A DNA stretch of 64,000 bases from the NCBI RefSeq assembly GCF_018860965.1, contig NZ_JAHKQF010000018.1, forward strand, positions 62,001 through 126,000, written 5' to 3'. The number at the start of each line of letters is the position of its first letter. Position 1 is the stretch's first letter. Below, in pieces: positions 43,266 to 52,967 of this stretch. The stretch comes from Alteromonas sp. C1M14. Its GTDB lineage: Bacteria; Pseudomonadota; Gammaproteobacteria; Enterobacterales; Alteromonadaceae. A program made the translations under genes and the position numbers. The notes beneath the pieces are model-generated. The model did not search any database, was not told the origin of the DNA, and saw only the letters and a list, made by a program, of their open reading frames with translations.

Positions 43266-43456
43266 ATTCACTCACTCAATACGTAATGGCAAGGTAAACA
43301 AAATGACATATTTACTTGCGTAATATTTACAAATTAAAAACATACTGACGTATTTAAAAGGGAATGTCCAGAGTTGCGCAGCCCCCGTTTTATATGAACA
43401 TAAAACGTTTTACTAAAAATGACCGCGAAAGCCGTATAGGTAAGGCCCTTAGCCGA

Positions 43457-44563
43457 TTAATTCAATTCTGGGGGTGGGGTGGTAAAAGGCATGGTGCCGT
43501 TTAGGGTTTCTAAAAATGCGCGCAAATCGTGCATTTCCGTTTTACTTAAATTTAACGGCTGTATTAACGCAGAGAGTGTCGCTAGGGGGATCGTATTATT
43601 TGTATCGTGTAGGGGAGCATTTTGCCACCACCCGGCATTATACAATGCTAAAAGGTTGTCTAAATTGTTTATTAAGCCATTGTGCATGTAAGGTGCCGTA
43701 TGGCTAAGCCCTCGCAAATTGGGCGTACGAAATGCCCCAACATCTGTGGCTTTGCCGGTTACGCTGTAGCGACCTTCAAAGTTGCCTACGGCTTGAAACG
43801 ACGTGCCAAGGTGATGAAACTGACCGTCAGATAGCTGGGCACCGTTATGACAATTAATACATCGGGCTTTGGTTCTAAACAGGTGCAGGCCGCGGATCTC
43901 TGGTTCGCTAAATAGGGCACGCTCACCTCGCAAAAAACGGTCGAATTTGGTGTTAGTGAGGGTTAACGAACGTACATAGGTAGTGATGGCGTTGGTAATG
44001 CGTGAGGTGGTTACCTGCGCGGTACCAAACGCTTTTTCAAATAACGGGGAATAGTCGTGTAATTGACTGATGCGTGTGGTGGCTGCCGGTAGTGATGCCG
44101 CCATTTCAATGGGGTTAGACCAGGATTGCACCACTTGCTGCTCTAAGGTGTTGACCCGACCGTCCCAAAACACCGAGGTTAAGTAAGCGGTGTTCACCAC
44201 AGACGGGGTGTTTAACGTATGCACTTGGCGGTTGTGGCCGATGGATTTTCGTCGTCCATCGGCCCAGCCCAGATCGGGATCATGGCAACTGGCGCAGGCA
44301 ATTTGCTGGGATTTTGACAACCGCCGGTCAAAAAACAGGTGTTTGCCCAGTTCGCGCTTCTCGTCCGAGTAAGGATTTTCTGAGGGATAGGGCGGCTGCA
44401 CTGGCAACGACGCCAGCGGCGAATACTGCGCTCCTTCATCAATGAAGGGCGCAGGCCAATTTTGTTGGGGGCCTCGGTAAACCTCGGTGAGTGTGTCGCC
44501 ACTCACCGGGAAAACCCAGAGTCCAACGAGAAGGCTAAGCATACAGCCAATTTTGTTTAGCAT
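43457..44563 (-). CDS. Di-heme cytochrome c peroxidase (MauG/CcpA family)
   Basis: 368 residues with signal peptide (MLNKIGCMLSLLVGLWVFPV). Two heme c sites: C90-A-S-C93-H94 and C-I-N-C-H about 237; distal MHNGL and GAFRTPNLRGL, typical of bacterial di-heme peroxidases. It acts in the periplasm, reducing H2O2 or oxidising a bound partner. It begins 11 bp after the TonB receptor stop, so both are one operon with a Fur-like box; oxidative processing of the receptor's metal ligand is a possibility (inference). Confidence 0.88.
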   Translation of the reverse strand: MLNKIGCMLSLLVGLWVFPVSGDTLTEVYRGPQQNWPAPFIDEGAQYSPLASLPVQPPYPSENPYSDEKRELGKHLFFDRRLSKSQQIACASCHDPDLGWADGRRKSIGHNRQVHTLNTPSVVNTAYLTSVFWDGRVNTLEQQVVQSWSNPIEMAASLPAATTRISQLHDYSPLFEKAFGTAQVTTSRITNAITTYVRSLTLTNTKFDRFLRGERALFSEPEIRGLHLFRTKARCINCHNGAQLSDGQFHHLGTSFQAVGNFEGRYSVTGKATDVGAFRTPNLRGLSHTAPYMHNGLINNLDNLLALYNAGWWQNAPLHDTNNTIPLATLSALIQPLNLSKTEMHDLRAFLETLNGTMPFTTPPPELN

Positions 44564-44574
44564 GTCATTGCGAC

Positions 44575-47019
44575 TTAAATATTTACACCGACTTCCAGCC
44601 AGAATTGCCGGCCAATACCGAACAGTTGAACGCCTTCTTCCGAACGGATCACGTTGGACTTATTGGTAAGGTTAACCACATCCACTTTTACGTAAGGTTC
44701 GGCATTAAACATTGGCAAGACATAGCGAACAGAGAGATCCCAAGAAAAGGTAGAACCTTGCTCAATCACCTCATACATATCTAACCCAGTGGTGTCATCC
44801 TCGCCTGTTTTTGAAACGGCTTCATAACCTGAGGTATAGGTAAACCGATTGCTTACGGTGAGCTGATCTTCTAGCGCGGTGGTCAAGACATCCACATTCG
44901 CTCTAATAGGCACCGAATAGTCCGCCGCTTGCAATTCATAGCGGGAAATTTCTTCGCCTTCAAAGATCACGTTTTCATTGGCATCTTCTGTCCCTGAATA
45001 GCCACTGAAGTATTGTTGATCGGAATCTCTATGCGTCCATGACAACATGGTGTTAACCCGCCAAGACGCATCTAACCATTGGTAAGCGGGCGTGCGCCAA
45101 TAAACATCAACTTGGCGGGTAGTGCTTTGTCCTCGGTTAACGTATTGATACAAGCCTGTATCACTATCATAGTTGGTGCGAATTTCATCTTTACCTTCCC
45201 GTCGCACAAACTGGATCCCCGCTTGGCTGTGCCATAATGCGGTGGATAATTCGATGCTCAATTCATCATTAAAGGGAGTATCAAGGTCGCTTTCTACCCA
45301 TTGTTCAGTGCCAGAAAAGGTTTCGAAGGGCGAGGTGGGATCATATTGGGTTTCTCGTCGTACCGTGGTGACATATTGCTTTTGCAGCTCGGCGAGTTTG
45401 TAAGACAAAAAGGACTTGCCGTAATAGCGGTTGACCCCAATTTCAAAACGGGTGCTGTCATCGGCACCAAAATGGCGACCAAATGAAACCCGGGGGGCAA
45501 TATTGTTATTGGTAAGAAAGTCGTCTCGGGAAGCCCGTAAGCCGCCATGATAGAACCAGTCGTTTACCATACCGTCTAATTGCAAATACGCAGCTAAATT
45601 CATCGATAAGAAGGCGATATCGCCGGCACCGTAGGTAACTTCCTCATACAGGTAGTGTTCGTCGTAGGGAACGGCACCATTTAAGCCGTTTAAGTCTGAT
45701 AGGTTTGGTGGATAAAACTGGGATTCCACATAATCTTGTGCACGGTGCTGTTTTAAATCGACCCGTTTAACTTCAGCCCCCCAGCGTAAATTCGTTACTT
45801 CATTGATGGTGGTTATCATATCCGCCGAAGCGGTGATCACTGCTTGTTGTGTTTCTAGCGAACCGTAACTGCCCACGTATTGGTTGTCGGTATAAAAACT
45901 TCGGCCGTTGTAGGCCGATAAAGTTTGCGAGTCGCTGTCGCGGGCATTATCGCTATAGTTGATGGCTAAGGTTGTATCTACACGAGTAGCGCCATAGTCA
46001 TTGCCAAAGTTTACACTTAGGTTCGTGCCCTTAATATCGCTGGTAAAATCAGAGTTTAAAAAGTTAATTAAAAAGGAGTCTTTCGAATAGTCACTGTATG
46101 CCAAGGTAACGTATAAATCGTAAGGCACGTCAAGCACGTCGGCGCGTACGGTGGCAAATCGGGAATGGCTTTCAAGTTCGTCTTCGGTTTCACGTAAAAA
46201 CACATTTCCTGTTTCTAGGAAGTAATCGAAATCGTACAGTAGCGCTAACGTAGAGGTGCGTTTTTGAACCGTTGATGAGCGTTTGTCGCTGTAACCGGCA
46301 AAAATACCAATGTTACCGACCCGAGTGCTACCAGAAATCAGGGTTTCTGATTTATCAAAAGATGGCTGAAACTCACCGGGTATGCCCGTAACACGTTGCG
46401 CGGCACCGTCTTCAAAGTCGCTTAGCTGGGTTGGATCTACATGGAAGGATGACCAACTGTCCTTGGTGATCCTATGACTGACTGAAAATTGGGATTCGCC
46501 TTCAAATTTACGGGTTTTGGCTTTGACCACACCGCCGGTGAAGCCCCCTTCGCTGGCCGCTGCATTGCTATCGATAACTTCAATTTCAGATAAAAACGAC
46601 GGCTCTATAAAAACCGATTGAGAGTGACCGGCCACTGATGTTCTACTAGGGTAGTCACCACCCGATAGCGTGTTTGCAGGATCAAGAAAGCTATCGATAC
46701 CAGCATTGTCTAACTGGATATTGTTTTGATAAAACGCCGCTCCGCGGATGGAAAATTCGGCGGGCGCTAGGTCAGACTGCTGCAAACTGTTACTGGCGGT
46801 ATCGCTAACCCGCACCGAAGGAACAATAGACAACAATTCACTTAAATCTGAACGCCGCGATTGACGTAAATCTTCATCTTTAAGAACGGTGGTGTTCTGT
46901 ATTTTGTTTTCGGATTTTACGGCGGTGATGTCCAGTTCGGGCAAGGTGGAGTCTTGCGCCTGACTAGCCCCTGTATGCAAAATTGCAAACAGTGATAAAA
47001 ATAGAGGAGTGTGTTTCAT
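44575..47019 (-). CDS. TonB-dependent receptor, Fur-type promoter
   Basis: 814 residues from ATG 47019 (MKHTPLFLSLFAIL, signal peptide ending near SQAQ); an upstream TTG start at 47031 is unlikely. TonB box-like LPELDITAVKSENK at about residues 24-37; plug with LSELLSIVPSVRVSD and FSIRGAAFYQNNIQLDN; long barrel ending in WLEVGVNI. Imports an iron chelate or other metal ligand across the outer membrane. Operon with the cytochrome c peroxidase. The 5' region carries a Fur-like box 15-33 bp before the start. Confidence 0.92.
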   Translation of the reverse strand: MKHTPLFLSLFAILHTGASQAQDSTLPELDITAVKSENKIQNTTVLKDEDLRQSRRSDLSELLSIVPSVRVSDTASNSLQQSDLAPAEFSIRGAAFYQNNIQLDNAGIDSFLDPANTLSGGDYPSRTSVAGHSQSVFIEPSFLSEIEVIDSNAAASEGGFTGGVVKAKTRKFEGESQFSVSHRITKDSWSSFHVDPTQLSDFEDGAAQRVTGIPGEFQPSFDKSETLISGSTRVGNIGIFAGYSDKRSSTVQKRTSTLALLYDFDYFLETGNVFLRETEDELESHSRFATVRADVLDVPYDLYVTLAYSDYSKDSFLINFLNSDFTSDIKGTNLSVNFGNDYGATRVDTTLAINYSDNARDSDSQTLSAYNGRSFYTDNQYVGSYGSLETQQAVITASADMITTINEVTNLRWGAEVKRVDLKQHRAQDYVESQFYPPNLSDLNGLNGAVPYDEHYLYEEVTYGAGDIAFLSMNLAAYLQLDGMVNDWFYHGGLRASRDDFLTNNNIAPRVSFGRHFGADDSTRFEIGVNRYYGKSFLSYKLAELQKQYVTTVRRETQYDPTSPFETFSGTEQWVESDLDTPFNDELSIELSTALWHSQAGIQFVRREGKDEIRTNYDSDTGLYQYVNRGQSTTRQVDVYWRTPAYQWLDASWRVNTMLSWTHRDSDQQYFSGYSGTEDANENVIFEGEEISRYELQAADYSVPIRANVDVLTTALEDQLTVSNRFTYTSGYEAVSKTGEDDTTGLDMYEVIEQGSTFSWDLSVRYVLPMFNAEPYVKVDVVNLTNKSNVIRSEEGVQLFGIGRQFWLEVGVNI

Positions 47020-47033
47020 TTCTTGATACAAAC

Positions 47034-47052
47034 TTAAATGATAATTATTTTT
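47034..47052 (-). promoter_or_regulatory. Fur-box-like site upstream of TonB receptor
   Basis: TTAAATGATAATTATTTTT agrees with the Fur consensus at about 13 of 19 positions and contains the core ATGATAAT shared with the 30227 and 33132 sites. It lies 14 bp upstream of the receptor ATG, a position where Fur would block transcription. Confidence 0.6.
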
Positions 47053-47291
47053 ATTAGTTTCTCATGTGGTTGTAGTTAATTCAAACATATTTTGTTTTGG
47101 CTGAATAAATTATTAATAGATGAAAAAAAGTGGGATATTCGCAAACTTCTCAACTAGAGAGAGCACAGTGGTATTATTAGCTATGTTTAAAGGGGTTAAG
47201 TATTACTTCGTGCTAATAAAAGAACGAAATAGTGATCATTTCTGTATTAGAATTACCAAACAAAAAATCGAGTTAACACTGCGGAGGCTTA

Positions 47292-47492
47292 GTGCTAAGT
47301 GAACTTTCGTTAGGCGGCATGCTGTTCAGCCCAATGGTCGTGATGATACCGCTGGCGTTCGCTTTGTCGCTGATCACCCGTTATGTGTTATATGCAACGG
47401 GCATTTATCAGAAATTATGGAAACCGCCCTGGGTAGAAGTGGCACTTTTTGTGTGCTATCTGGCCGGTGCAGTGCGAATACTTGCGGGGTAA
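47292..47492 (+). CDS. DUF1656 small membrane protein (AaeX-like)
   Basis: 66 residues, GTG start with GGAGG 4 bp upstream. Two hydrophobic helices (about 13-34 and 47-65) around the motif KLWKPPWVEVALFVCY, the usual DUF1656 pattern. It is the first gene of an AaeXAB-like efflux set, followed by the HlyD protein after 2 bp. Confidence 0.87.
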   Translation: MLSELSLGGMLFSPMVVMIPLAFALSLITRYVLYATGIYQKLWKPPWVEVALFVCYLAGAVRILAG

Positions 47493-47494
47493 GC

Positions 47495-48361
47495 ATGGGG
47501 AAATTTCTTCGAATTGGTCTCACTTTTGTAGTGATTATTATTGCTGTCATGTCCGGGCACTGGGTGTGGGAGCATTATCTGTATTCCCCCTGGACCCGTG
47601 ATGGCAAAGTACAAGCCGATATTATTACCGTGGCTCCTGATGTGTCGGGTTGGGTTACTTCACTGGCAGTAAAAGACAAACAGACAGTGAAAAAAGGCGA
47701 GGTGATTTTTCAAGTTGATACTCGGCGCTATCAGGCGGTGGTAGACGAACTGCAAGCCGCCGTAGAAAACAAACAACTTGCGCTGGATTTGGCAAATCAT
47801 GAATTTTCCCGCCGAGAAGGGTTAAAAAGCAAAAATAGCATTAGTGCAGAAGAGCTAGAAAGCAGCCGCATTAGCGCCAGCATGGCCAAAGCGGCATTAG
47901 AGTTAGCTCAGGCTCGTTTAGCCAGCGCGCAAATCGATTTGCAACGGGCTACGGTAAAAGCGCCCACCGATGGCGTGGTGGTAAATTTGAGTTTGCGACA
48001 AGGCAATTATGTGCAACAAGGCACGCCGGTGTTATCTATTGTGGCGAAAGATTCCTTATACGTAACCGGGTATTTTGAAGAAACCAAATTGCCCCTAATT
48101 TACGAGGGACAACAAGCCTCGATAACACTAATGAGCGGTGGTGAACCCATTAAAGGCACGGTGATAAGTATAAGCAATGCCATTGCCGACAGTAACACGG
48201 CTACCAACAGCCAATTGTTGCCAGAAGTACAGCAAACCTTTAATTGGGTGCGGTTAGCCCAACGAGTGCCGGTAGATATACGCATCGATTCTGTGCCAGA
48301 TAATATCCGATTAGTTGCGGGTATGACCGCCTCTATACGGTTAGACACCCAAGGTGAGTAG
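47495..48361 (+). CDS. HlyD/EmrA-type membrane fusion protein (AaeA-like)
   Basis: 288 residues from ATG 47495; longer in-frame readings overlap the DUF1656 gene. One N-terminal anchor helix (about 5-25), a lipoyl-type hairpin beginning WTRDGKVQADIITVAPDVSG, a coiled coil (about 85-150), a second lipoyl half (ATVKAPTDGVV) and a C-terminal beta-barrel. It bridges the inner-membrane FUSC pump to an outer-membrane channel. Its last 8 bp overlap the FUSC gene. Confidence 0.9.
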   Translation: MGKFLRIGLTFVVIIIAVMSGHWVWEHYLYSPWTRDGKVQADIITVAPDVSGWVTSLAVKDKQTVKKGEVIFQVDTRRYQAVVDELQAAVENKQLALDLANHEFSRREGLKSKNSISAEELESSRISASMAKAALELAQARLASAQIDLQRATVKAPTDGVVVNLSLRQGNYVQQGTPVLSIVAKDSLYVTGYFEETKLPLIYEGQQASITLMSGGEPIKGTVISISNAIADSNTATNSQLLPEVQQTFNWVRLAQRVPVDIRIDSVPDNIRLVAGMTASIRLDTQGE

Positions 48362-50453
48362 TACCGCAAAACGTCTGGTTATGGCATACCTCATGCCTGA
48401 CCGACGGGCGTTGATTTTCGCCCTTAAAGGCGTTATTTCTATGGCGATGGCCATGTATGTGGCCATGTGGTTAGATCTAGATCGCCCTTACTGGGCGTTA
48501 GTTTCGGCGGTGTTTTTGCAGGTTCGTCCAGAAACCGGCATGGTGCTGGAAAAAACCGTATGCCAAATTCTCGGTACACTGCTGGGAGGCACCTTTGCCC
48601 TCATCATCCTTAACTTCTTTATTGCCTACTCGGGGATCGTACTGTTTTGTTTGGCCATGTGGCTATGTCTAAATGCCAGTTTGTCGTCTTTAGTCCGGCG
48701 CATTAATTTTATTTACTTCTTTGCCATGGCGGCAGTAACGCCATGCATTATTATTCTGCTTACCATGGCCACGCCTTCTATGGTCAGTAGCGAAAGCATT
48801 TTTAATATTGCGCAAGAACGGGTAAGTGAAATTATCGTGGGTTCGGTATGTGCCATGTTGGTGTCGTTAATGCTGTGGCCCCAGCGGATAGAAAACGTCC
48901 TTAAACAACACGCCCAGCATGCCATCAATGAAGCCATGGCGTATTTATCTGTGGAACTGGCCATTGATGGGTCGCATGAATTGCGGCACGCCCATATCGA
49001 CAGTACGCTAGAATCTCTCACGGCCCTTAACGACGATTCTAGTGCCGTGGTATTTGAAGGCCCCACCGGACAGCGGCAGGCGCGGGCTGCAACCGTGATC
49101 TGCAATAAAATTTTGTCGTTAGTTGCGGTAGTACAAATATTCGGGCGCTTACAGCGCAATAATGCGTCGTTACTTTCTGCCAACATGACAACCTTACTGC
49201 AAAAATTGCGAGAAGACGTAGCCCTTATTGGTAGTTCGCTCGACTTTGATGAATGCTACACCTTGGCTCAACAACAACGGCGTAAATGGCGTACTTTGTT
49301 CGACTCTAACGACCTAACGGCTTTGGAATACCGTTTATGTCGCACCGCACAAGAAATGGTGGCCGATTTGGTGATTATTTTGCGGGCTTATCGGGCCATG
49401 AATGGCGGTGAACCCTCTAGTTTAAAAGCCTCGTCGTTAACCCCTTATCGAGATCCTCTGGTGGCACTAACAACGGGGTTTCGTACCTTTTTAGTGTTTT
49501 CTATTGGTGCCGGCTTGTGGATTGGTACTGGCTCGCCGGCAGCAATTATGCTGATGATCCTGCCGGTTATTTTTTCCATCATGTTTGCCCGCCTGCCGTC
49601 TGCGGTGGTGAAAAAATCGCTGCGTGGTGTGCTTATTGGGGCCACCGTGGCGATCCCCGTTGCTATTTTTTATGCCCTTAATCTTATTGCGCAAAGTAGC
49701 GGTGACTTTCCGGTGTTGGTGATGATTTTGGGGGTTCCTTTGTTCCTAGGGCTGATGCTACTTGCATCTCGGCCTTTGCTTCCTTATGGCCTAGGATTTT
49801 GTATTCCATTTATTATCTTAGTACAGCCGGGTAACGACATGAGCACATCGTTGTCCGTGGCCTATACCGCCAGTAACGCGTTGGCAATTATGACCGGCCT
49901 TATTGTTCTTTATTGGGTATTTAAGCTGTTTGCTGGCCCAGGTATGGCATTAATGCAGCAAAGACTATTTATGGTTACCCGCAAAGATCTTATCAAAGTG
50001 GGCACGCCACACCACGACGTAGACTGGTTTAATGCCCGCATGTGCGACCGTTTGCTACGTTTATCAAGTTACGAAAAAGGCATGGCTGCTCAGGGGCGAA
50101 TTATTACCGACCTGGCCCTTACTGGCCTAAATTTGGGGCATATAATTATGCGTATCAGAAAAATGGTAGATAGCGTCAGTACCCAGTCGCTTACCCAACT
50201 GATGCAGGCATGGCAATGGGCGTTAGCTGAATCCTATGTGTTGGCAGCACAGGGCGAAACGCCAGCGTTAATGAACCCCGTGTATCGACAAATTATTGCC
50301 GCACTAGAAGATCAACAAGCACCAAAAGAAAACATCGCTATGATTGAAGGGGTATTCGAGCGTATTAACCTTACCTTTGAGCGAACCGCAACTATGGTAA
50401 GAACCGCCGATACCCGACAAGAACCGCTGGTGGACACCCGAACAGAGAACTAG
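48354..50453 (+). CDS. FUSC-family inner-membrane exporter (AaeB-like)
   Basis: 699 residues, GTG start overlapping the HlyD stop; ATG ten codons later is an alternative. Two sets of four to six transmembrane helices (about 20-165 and 365-520) separated by a soluble domain, with PYWALVSAVFLQVRPETG, the FUSC hallmark. Exports aromatic carboxylic acids or similar toxic acids with the adjacent fusion protein. No LysR regulator of the aae type is adjacent. Confidence 0.9.
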   Translation: MSSTAKRLVMAYLMPDRRALIFALKGVISMAMAMYVAMWLDLDRPYWALVSAVFLQVRPETGMVLEKTVCQILGTLLGGTFALIILNFFIAYSGIVLFCLAMWLCLNASLSSLVRRINFIYFFAMAAVTPCIIILLTMATPSMVSSESIFNIAQERVSEIIVGSVCAMLVSLMLWPQRIENVLKQHAQHAINEAMAYLSVELAIDGSHELRHAHIDSTLESLTALNDDSSAVVFEGPTGQRQARAATVICNKILSLVAVVQIFGRLQRNNASLLSANMTTLLQKLREDVALIGSSLDFDECYTLAQQQRRKWRTLFDSNDLTALEYRLCRTAQEMVADLVIILRAYRAMNGGEPSSLKASSLTPYRDPLVALTTGFRTFLVFSIGAGLWIGTGSPAAIMLMILPVIFSIMFARLPSAVVKKSLRGVLIGATVAIPVAIFYALNLIAQSSGDFPVLVMILGVPLFLGLMLLASRPLLPYGLGFCIPFIILVQPGNDMSTSLSVAYTASNALAIMTGLIVLYWVFKLFAGPGMALMQQRLFMVTRKDLIKVGTPHHDVDWFNARMCDRLLRLSSYEKGMAAQGRIITDLALTGLNLGHIIMRIRKMVDSVSTQSLTQLMQAWQWALAESYVLAAQGETPALMNPVYRQIIAALEDQQAPKENIAMIEGVFERINLTFERTATMVRTADTRQEPLVDTRTEN

Positions 50454-50471
50454 CTCTGCTCGGTATAATGC

Positions 50472-51794
50472 TTACCAGCGTTTAATGCGGCAGCCTTTAG
50501 CTGCATAAAAAAGAATAAAACCGTAGCAGGGTATGGTCATCCAATAGGCATTCATTACACCTACGCGATCAGATATCAGCCCAAACACCATGGGTAATAT
50601 AGCGCCCCCGGCAATACCCATAATAAGCAAAGCGGAACCTCGAGCGGTAAACTGCCCTAAGCCTTCTAATGCCAGTGGCCATATTGCTGGCCATACAATG
50701 GCATTGGCTAATCCTAACAAGGCAATACAGGTAATTGGGTTAGGTAAGGTTGCCATGCCGGTCCAACCCCATAGCAGTGATGAAATAGCATGGCTGTCGG
50801 CGTTTGCAAATGGAATGCACAGGGTGAGTACAATACCCATACAGGCTGACAACATAAGCAATTGATGTTGAGTCAGTATACGGGGGATCAGCACCAAGCC
50901 TAACAAATAGCCAATGACCATAAAAGCCATGGTGTACGAGGTTAAACCTAATGCGCCGGGTACGCCAAGTTCAGAGCCTGCCAGCCCAATGGTGTCACCG
51001 GCTATGACTTCTACACCCACATAAAAGAACAACGCAATAACACCCAGTACCAGCTGGGGAAACTGCAATATCGATCCGGTTGGTTGCGTTGTACTTTGTA
51101 GTGCGTCGTCTTCGTTTTCTAAGTTAAGCTCGGGAAGGCTCGATTTACGTAATGCCACTGCCAGCACAATCAACGCAATGGCCATACTGATGTAGGGCAT
51201 GACCAAACTGTCGGCTAACGACTGTATTTGAATTTGGCGTTCGGCATCGGGCAGCGCAGCAACACTTTGTGCGGTAACCCCAGAAAATTCCCCCAGCACC
51301 AGCACGGTAAATACCATAGGCGCTAGCCAGCCTGCGCCCTTGTTGAGCAACCCCATAATAGAGATACGCACAGCGGCACTTTCTGGTGGCCCAATTTTTA
51401 CCAAATAGGGGTTGGATGCGGTTTGTAAAATGGTAAGGCCAGACCCCACCACAAACTGGGCGGTGATAAACAATAAAAAGGTTTGGGCTTCCGCAGCAGG
51501 AACAAACAATAAACAACCACCGGCAATCAGCGCCAACCCTAAAGACATGGCGTTGCGATAACCAATTTTATTCAGTACATACGACATGGGCAGGGCCATG
51601 ACTACGTAGGCAATATAAAAACTAAAGGCAATAAGCAGGGCTTCGGTGCTTGATAGCTGACAAACAATCTGCAAAAACGGAATAAGCGCCCCGTTTAACC
51701 AGGTAATAAACCCGAATACAAAAAACAAGGTGCCTATTATTACCATGGGCAATAGCGGGGATGATGCCGGTTGTTGTTGCGGATTTGTTGTCAT
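50472..51794 (-). CDS. nagP: N-acetylglucosamine MFS permease (NagP/FucP-like)
   Basis: 440 residues with about twelve helices. The start LPMVIIGTLFFVFGFITWLN and QTASNPYLVKIGP are hallmarks of the FucP/NagP sugar:H+ branch. It lies downstream of nagA (46 bp) in an operon with nagB-II and nagK, where NagP imports free GlcNAc without a phosphotransferase step, as in Shewanella and Alteromonas. Convergent with the FUSC gene, 18 bp apart. Confidence 0.88.
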   Translation of the reverse strand: MTTNPQQQPASSPLLPMVIIGTLFFVFGFITWLNGALIPFLQIVCQLSSTEALLIAFSFYIAYVVMALPMSYVLNKIGYRNAMSLGLALIAGGCLLFVPAAEAQTFLLFITAQFVVGSGLTILQTASNPYLVKIGPPESAAVRISIMGLLNKGAGWLAPMVFTVLVLGEFSGVTAQSVAALPDAERQIQIQSLADSLVMPYISMAIALIVLAVALRKSSLPELNLENEDDALQSTTQPTGSILQFPQLVLGVIALFFYVGVEVIAGDTIGLAGSELGVPGALGLTSYTMAFMVIGYLLGLVLIPRILTQHQLLMLSACMGIVLTLCIPFANADSHAISSLLWGWTGMATLPNPITCIALLGLANAIVWPAIWPLALEGLGQFTARGSALLIMGIAGGAILPMVFGLISDRVGVMNAYWMTIPCYGFILFYAAKGCRIKRW

Positions 51795-51840
51795 TATTCT
51801 TTCCTTTAGTTTATTGCGGGGTAACCCCGATACGTCCTCG

Positions 51841-52965
51841 CTAAGACATCAACTTACCATTACGCCATGTACCTGTAATAGCTAATTTTTTATCTAGCGT
51901 TAGCCAGTTTGCCTGAGCCCCTTCTTTAAGTGTACCTATTGTGTTGCTTAATCCTAAAAAGTGGGCCGGGGTGGCAGTGGCCATTTTTAATGTACTATCA
52001 AGGGGAAAACCTAAATCAAAATGGGTATTTTGAATCGCTTCTTGTTGAGTAAGTACCGAACCGGCCAAGGTGCCATCTTCTAGTTTGAGGGCTGGGCCTT
52101 GGCGTAGTACTTTCACGCCTTGGTAGTAAAAATGGTCTTGATCGCTGGCAGCTGGTGCCATGGCGTCGGTGATCAACATCAGCTTTTCGTCACCTTTAAG
52201 GCGAATGGCCAGCGTAGCGCTTACAGGGTGCAAATGTTGATGATCGACAATTAAACCGCAGTAAATGTCGTTGCGGTATAAGGCGGCACCCACAGTGCCC
52301 GGCTCTCTGCCGGTAAGAGGCGACATGGCGTTATACAAGTGGGTAGCACTGCTGGCACCTGCGTCAAACGCGGCAAAGCAGGCCTCGGCGGTGGCATTGG
52401 TATGGCCAACCGATACAATCACACCGGCATCCGTTAAGCGACGTATATCCGCAGTCGATACAGTTTCTGGTGCGACGGTAACCATAACCGTGCCTAAATC
52501 TTTGCGGGTAAACAGAGCAAACTCTTCAGCGCCCAACTCGCGAATATATTGGTTACTGTGCATGCCTTTTTTGGCGGTGCTTAAATGAGGCCCTTCAAAA
52601 TGTACGCCGGGAATGGCGATAGGGTCCCACTGGCGGGCCTGGGCAATGGCATCGGCGCCTTGTTTCATTACCGCTAAATCATCGGTAATGAGGGTGGGCA
52701 TTAAGCTGCCCGTTCCTGTGGTTAAAAACGCGTTTGCCATTTGCTTTAAGGTATCGACGGTAGGGGCGTCGTTAAATTGTACGCCGCCACAGCCGTTTAC
52801 TTGAATATCAACCATGGCGGGCATTACCAGCCCGTCTAACGGGATAGCATCTTCAGCAGATGCATGGGAAACCAACCGGGTAATACGGCCATTTTCAACC
52901 TCAAAACGCATGTTATTCAGTAGTGAATAGCCATCGAATAATTGTGAAGCAAAATAGCGTGTCAT
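51841..52965 (-). CDS. nagA: N-acetylglucosamine-6-phosphate deacetylase
   Basis: 374 residues, amidohydrolase fold. Conserved NagA motifs: VDIQVNGCGGVQFND in place of the usual HxH, GVHFEGPHL (metal Glu), SVGHTNA and THLYNAMSPLTGREPG (metal His), and LITDAMA with the catalytic Asp. Removes acetate from GlcNAc-6-P to give GlcN-6-P. It sits 2 bp from nagB-II in the operon. Confidence 0.95.
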   Translation of the reverse strand: MTRYFASQLFDGYSLLNNMRFEVENGRITRLVSHASAEDAIPLDGLVMPAMVDIQVNGCGGVQFNDAPTVDTLKQMANAFLTTGTGSLMPTLITDDLAVMKQGADAIAQARQWDPIAIPGVHFEGPHLSTAKKGMHSNQYIRELGAEEFALFTRKDLGTVMVTVAPETVSTADIRRLTDAGVIVSVGHTNATAEACFAAFDAGASSATHLYNAMSPLTGREPGTVGAALYRNDIYCGLIVDHQHLHPVSATLAIRLKGDEKLMLITDAMAPAASDQDHFYYQGVKVLRQGPALKLEDGTLAGSVLTQQEAIQNTHFDLGFPLDSTLKMATATPAHFLGLSNTIGTLKEGAQANWLTLDKKLAITGTWRNGKLMS

Positions 52966-52967
52966 GA

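Noticed and set aside
47120-47302. 60-residue frame before the DUF1656 gene
   Set aside because: It runs into the DUF1656 ribosome-binding site and start in another frame and has no family resemblance.
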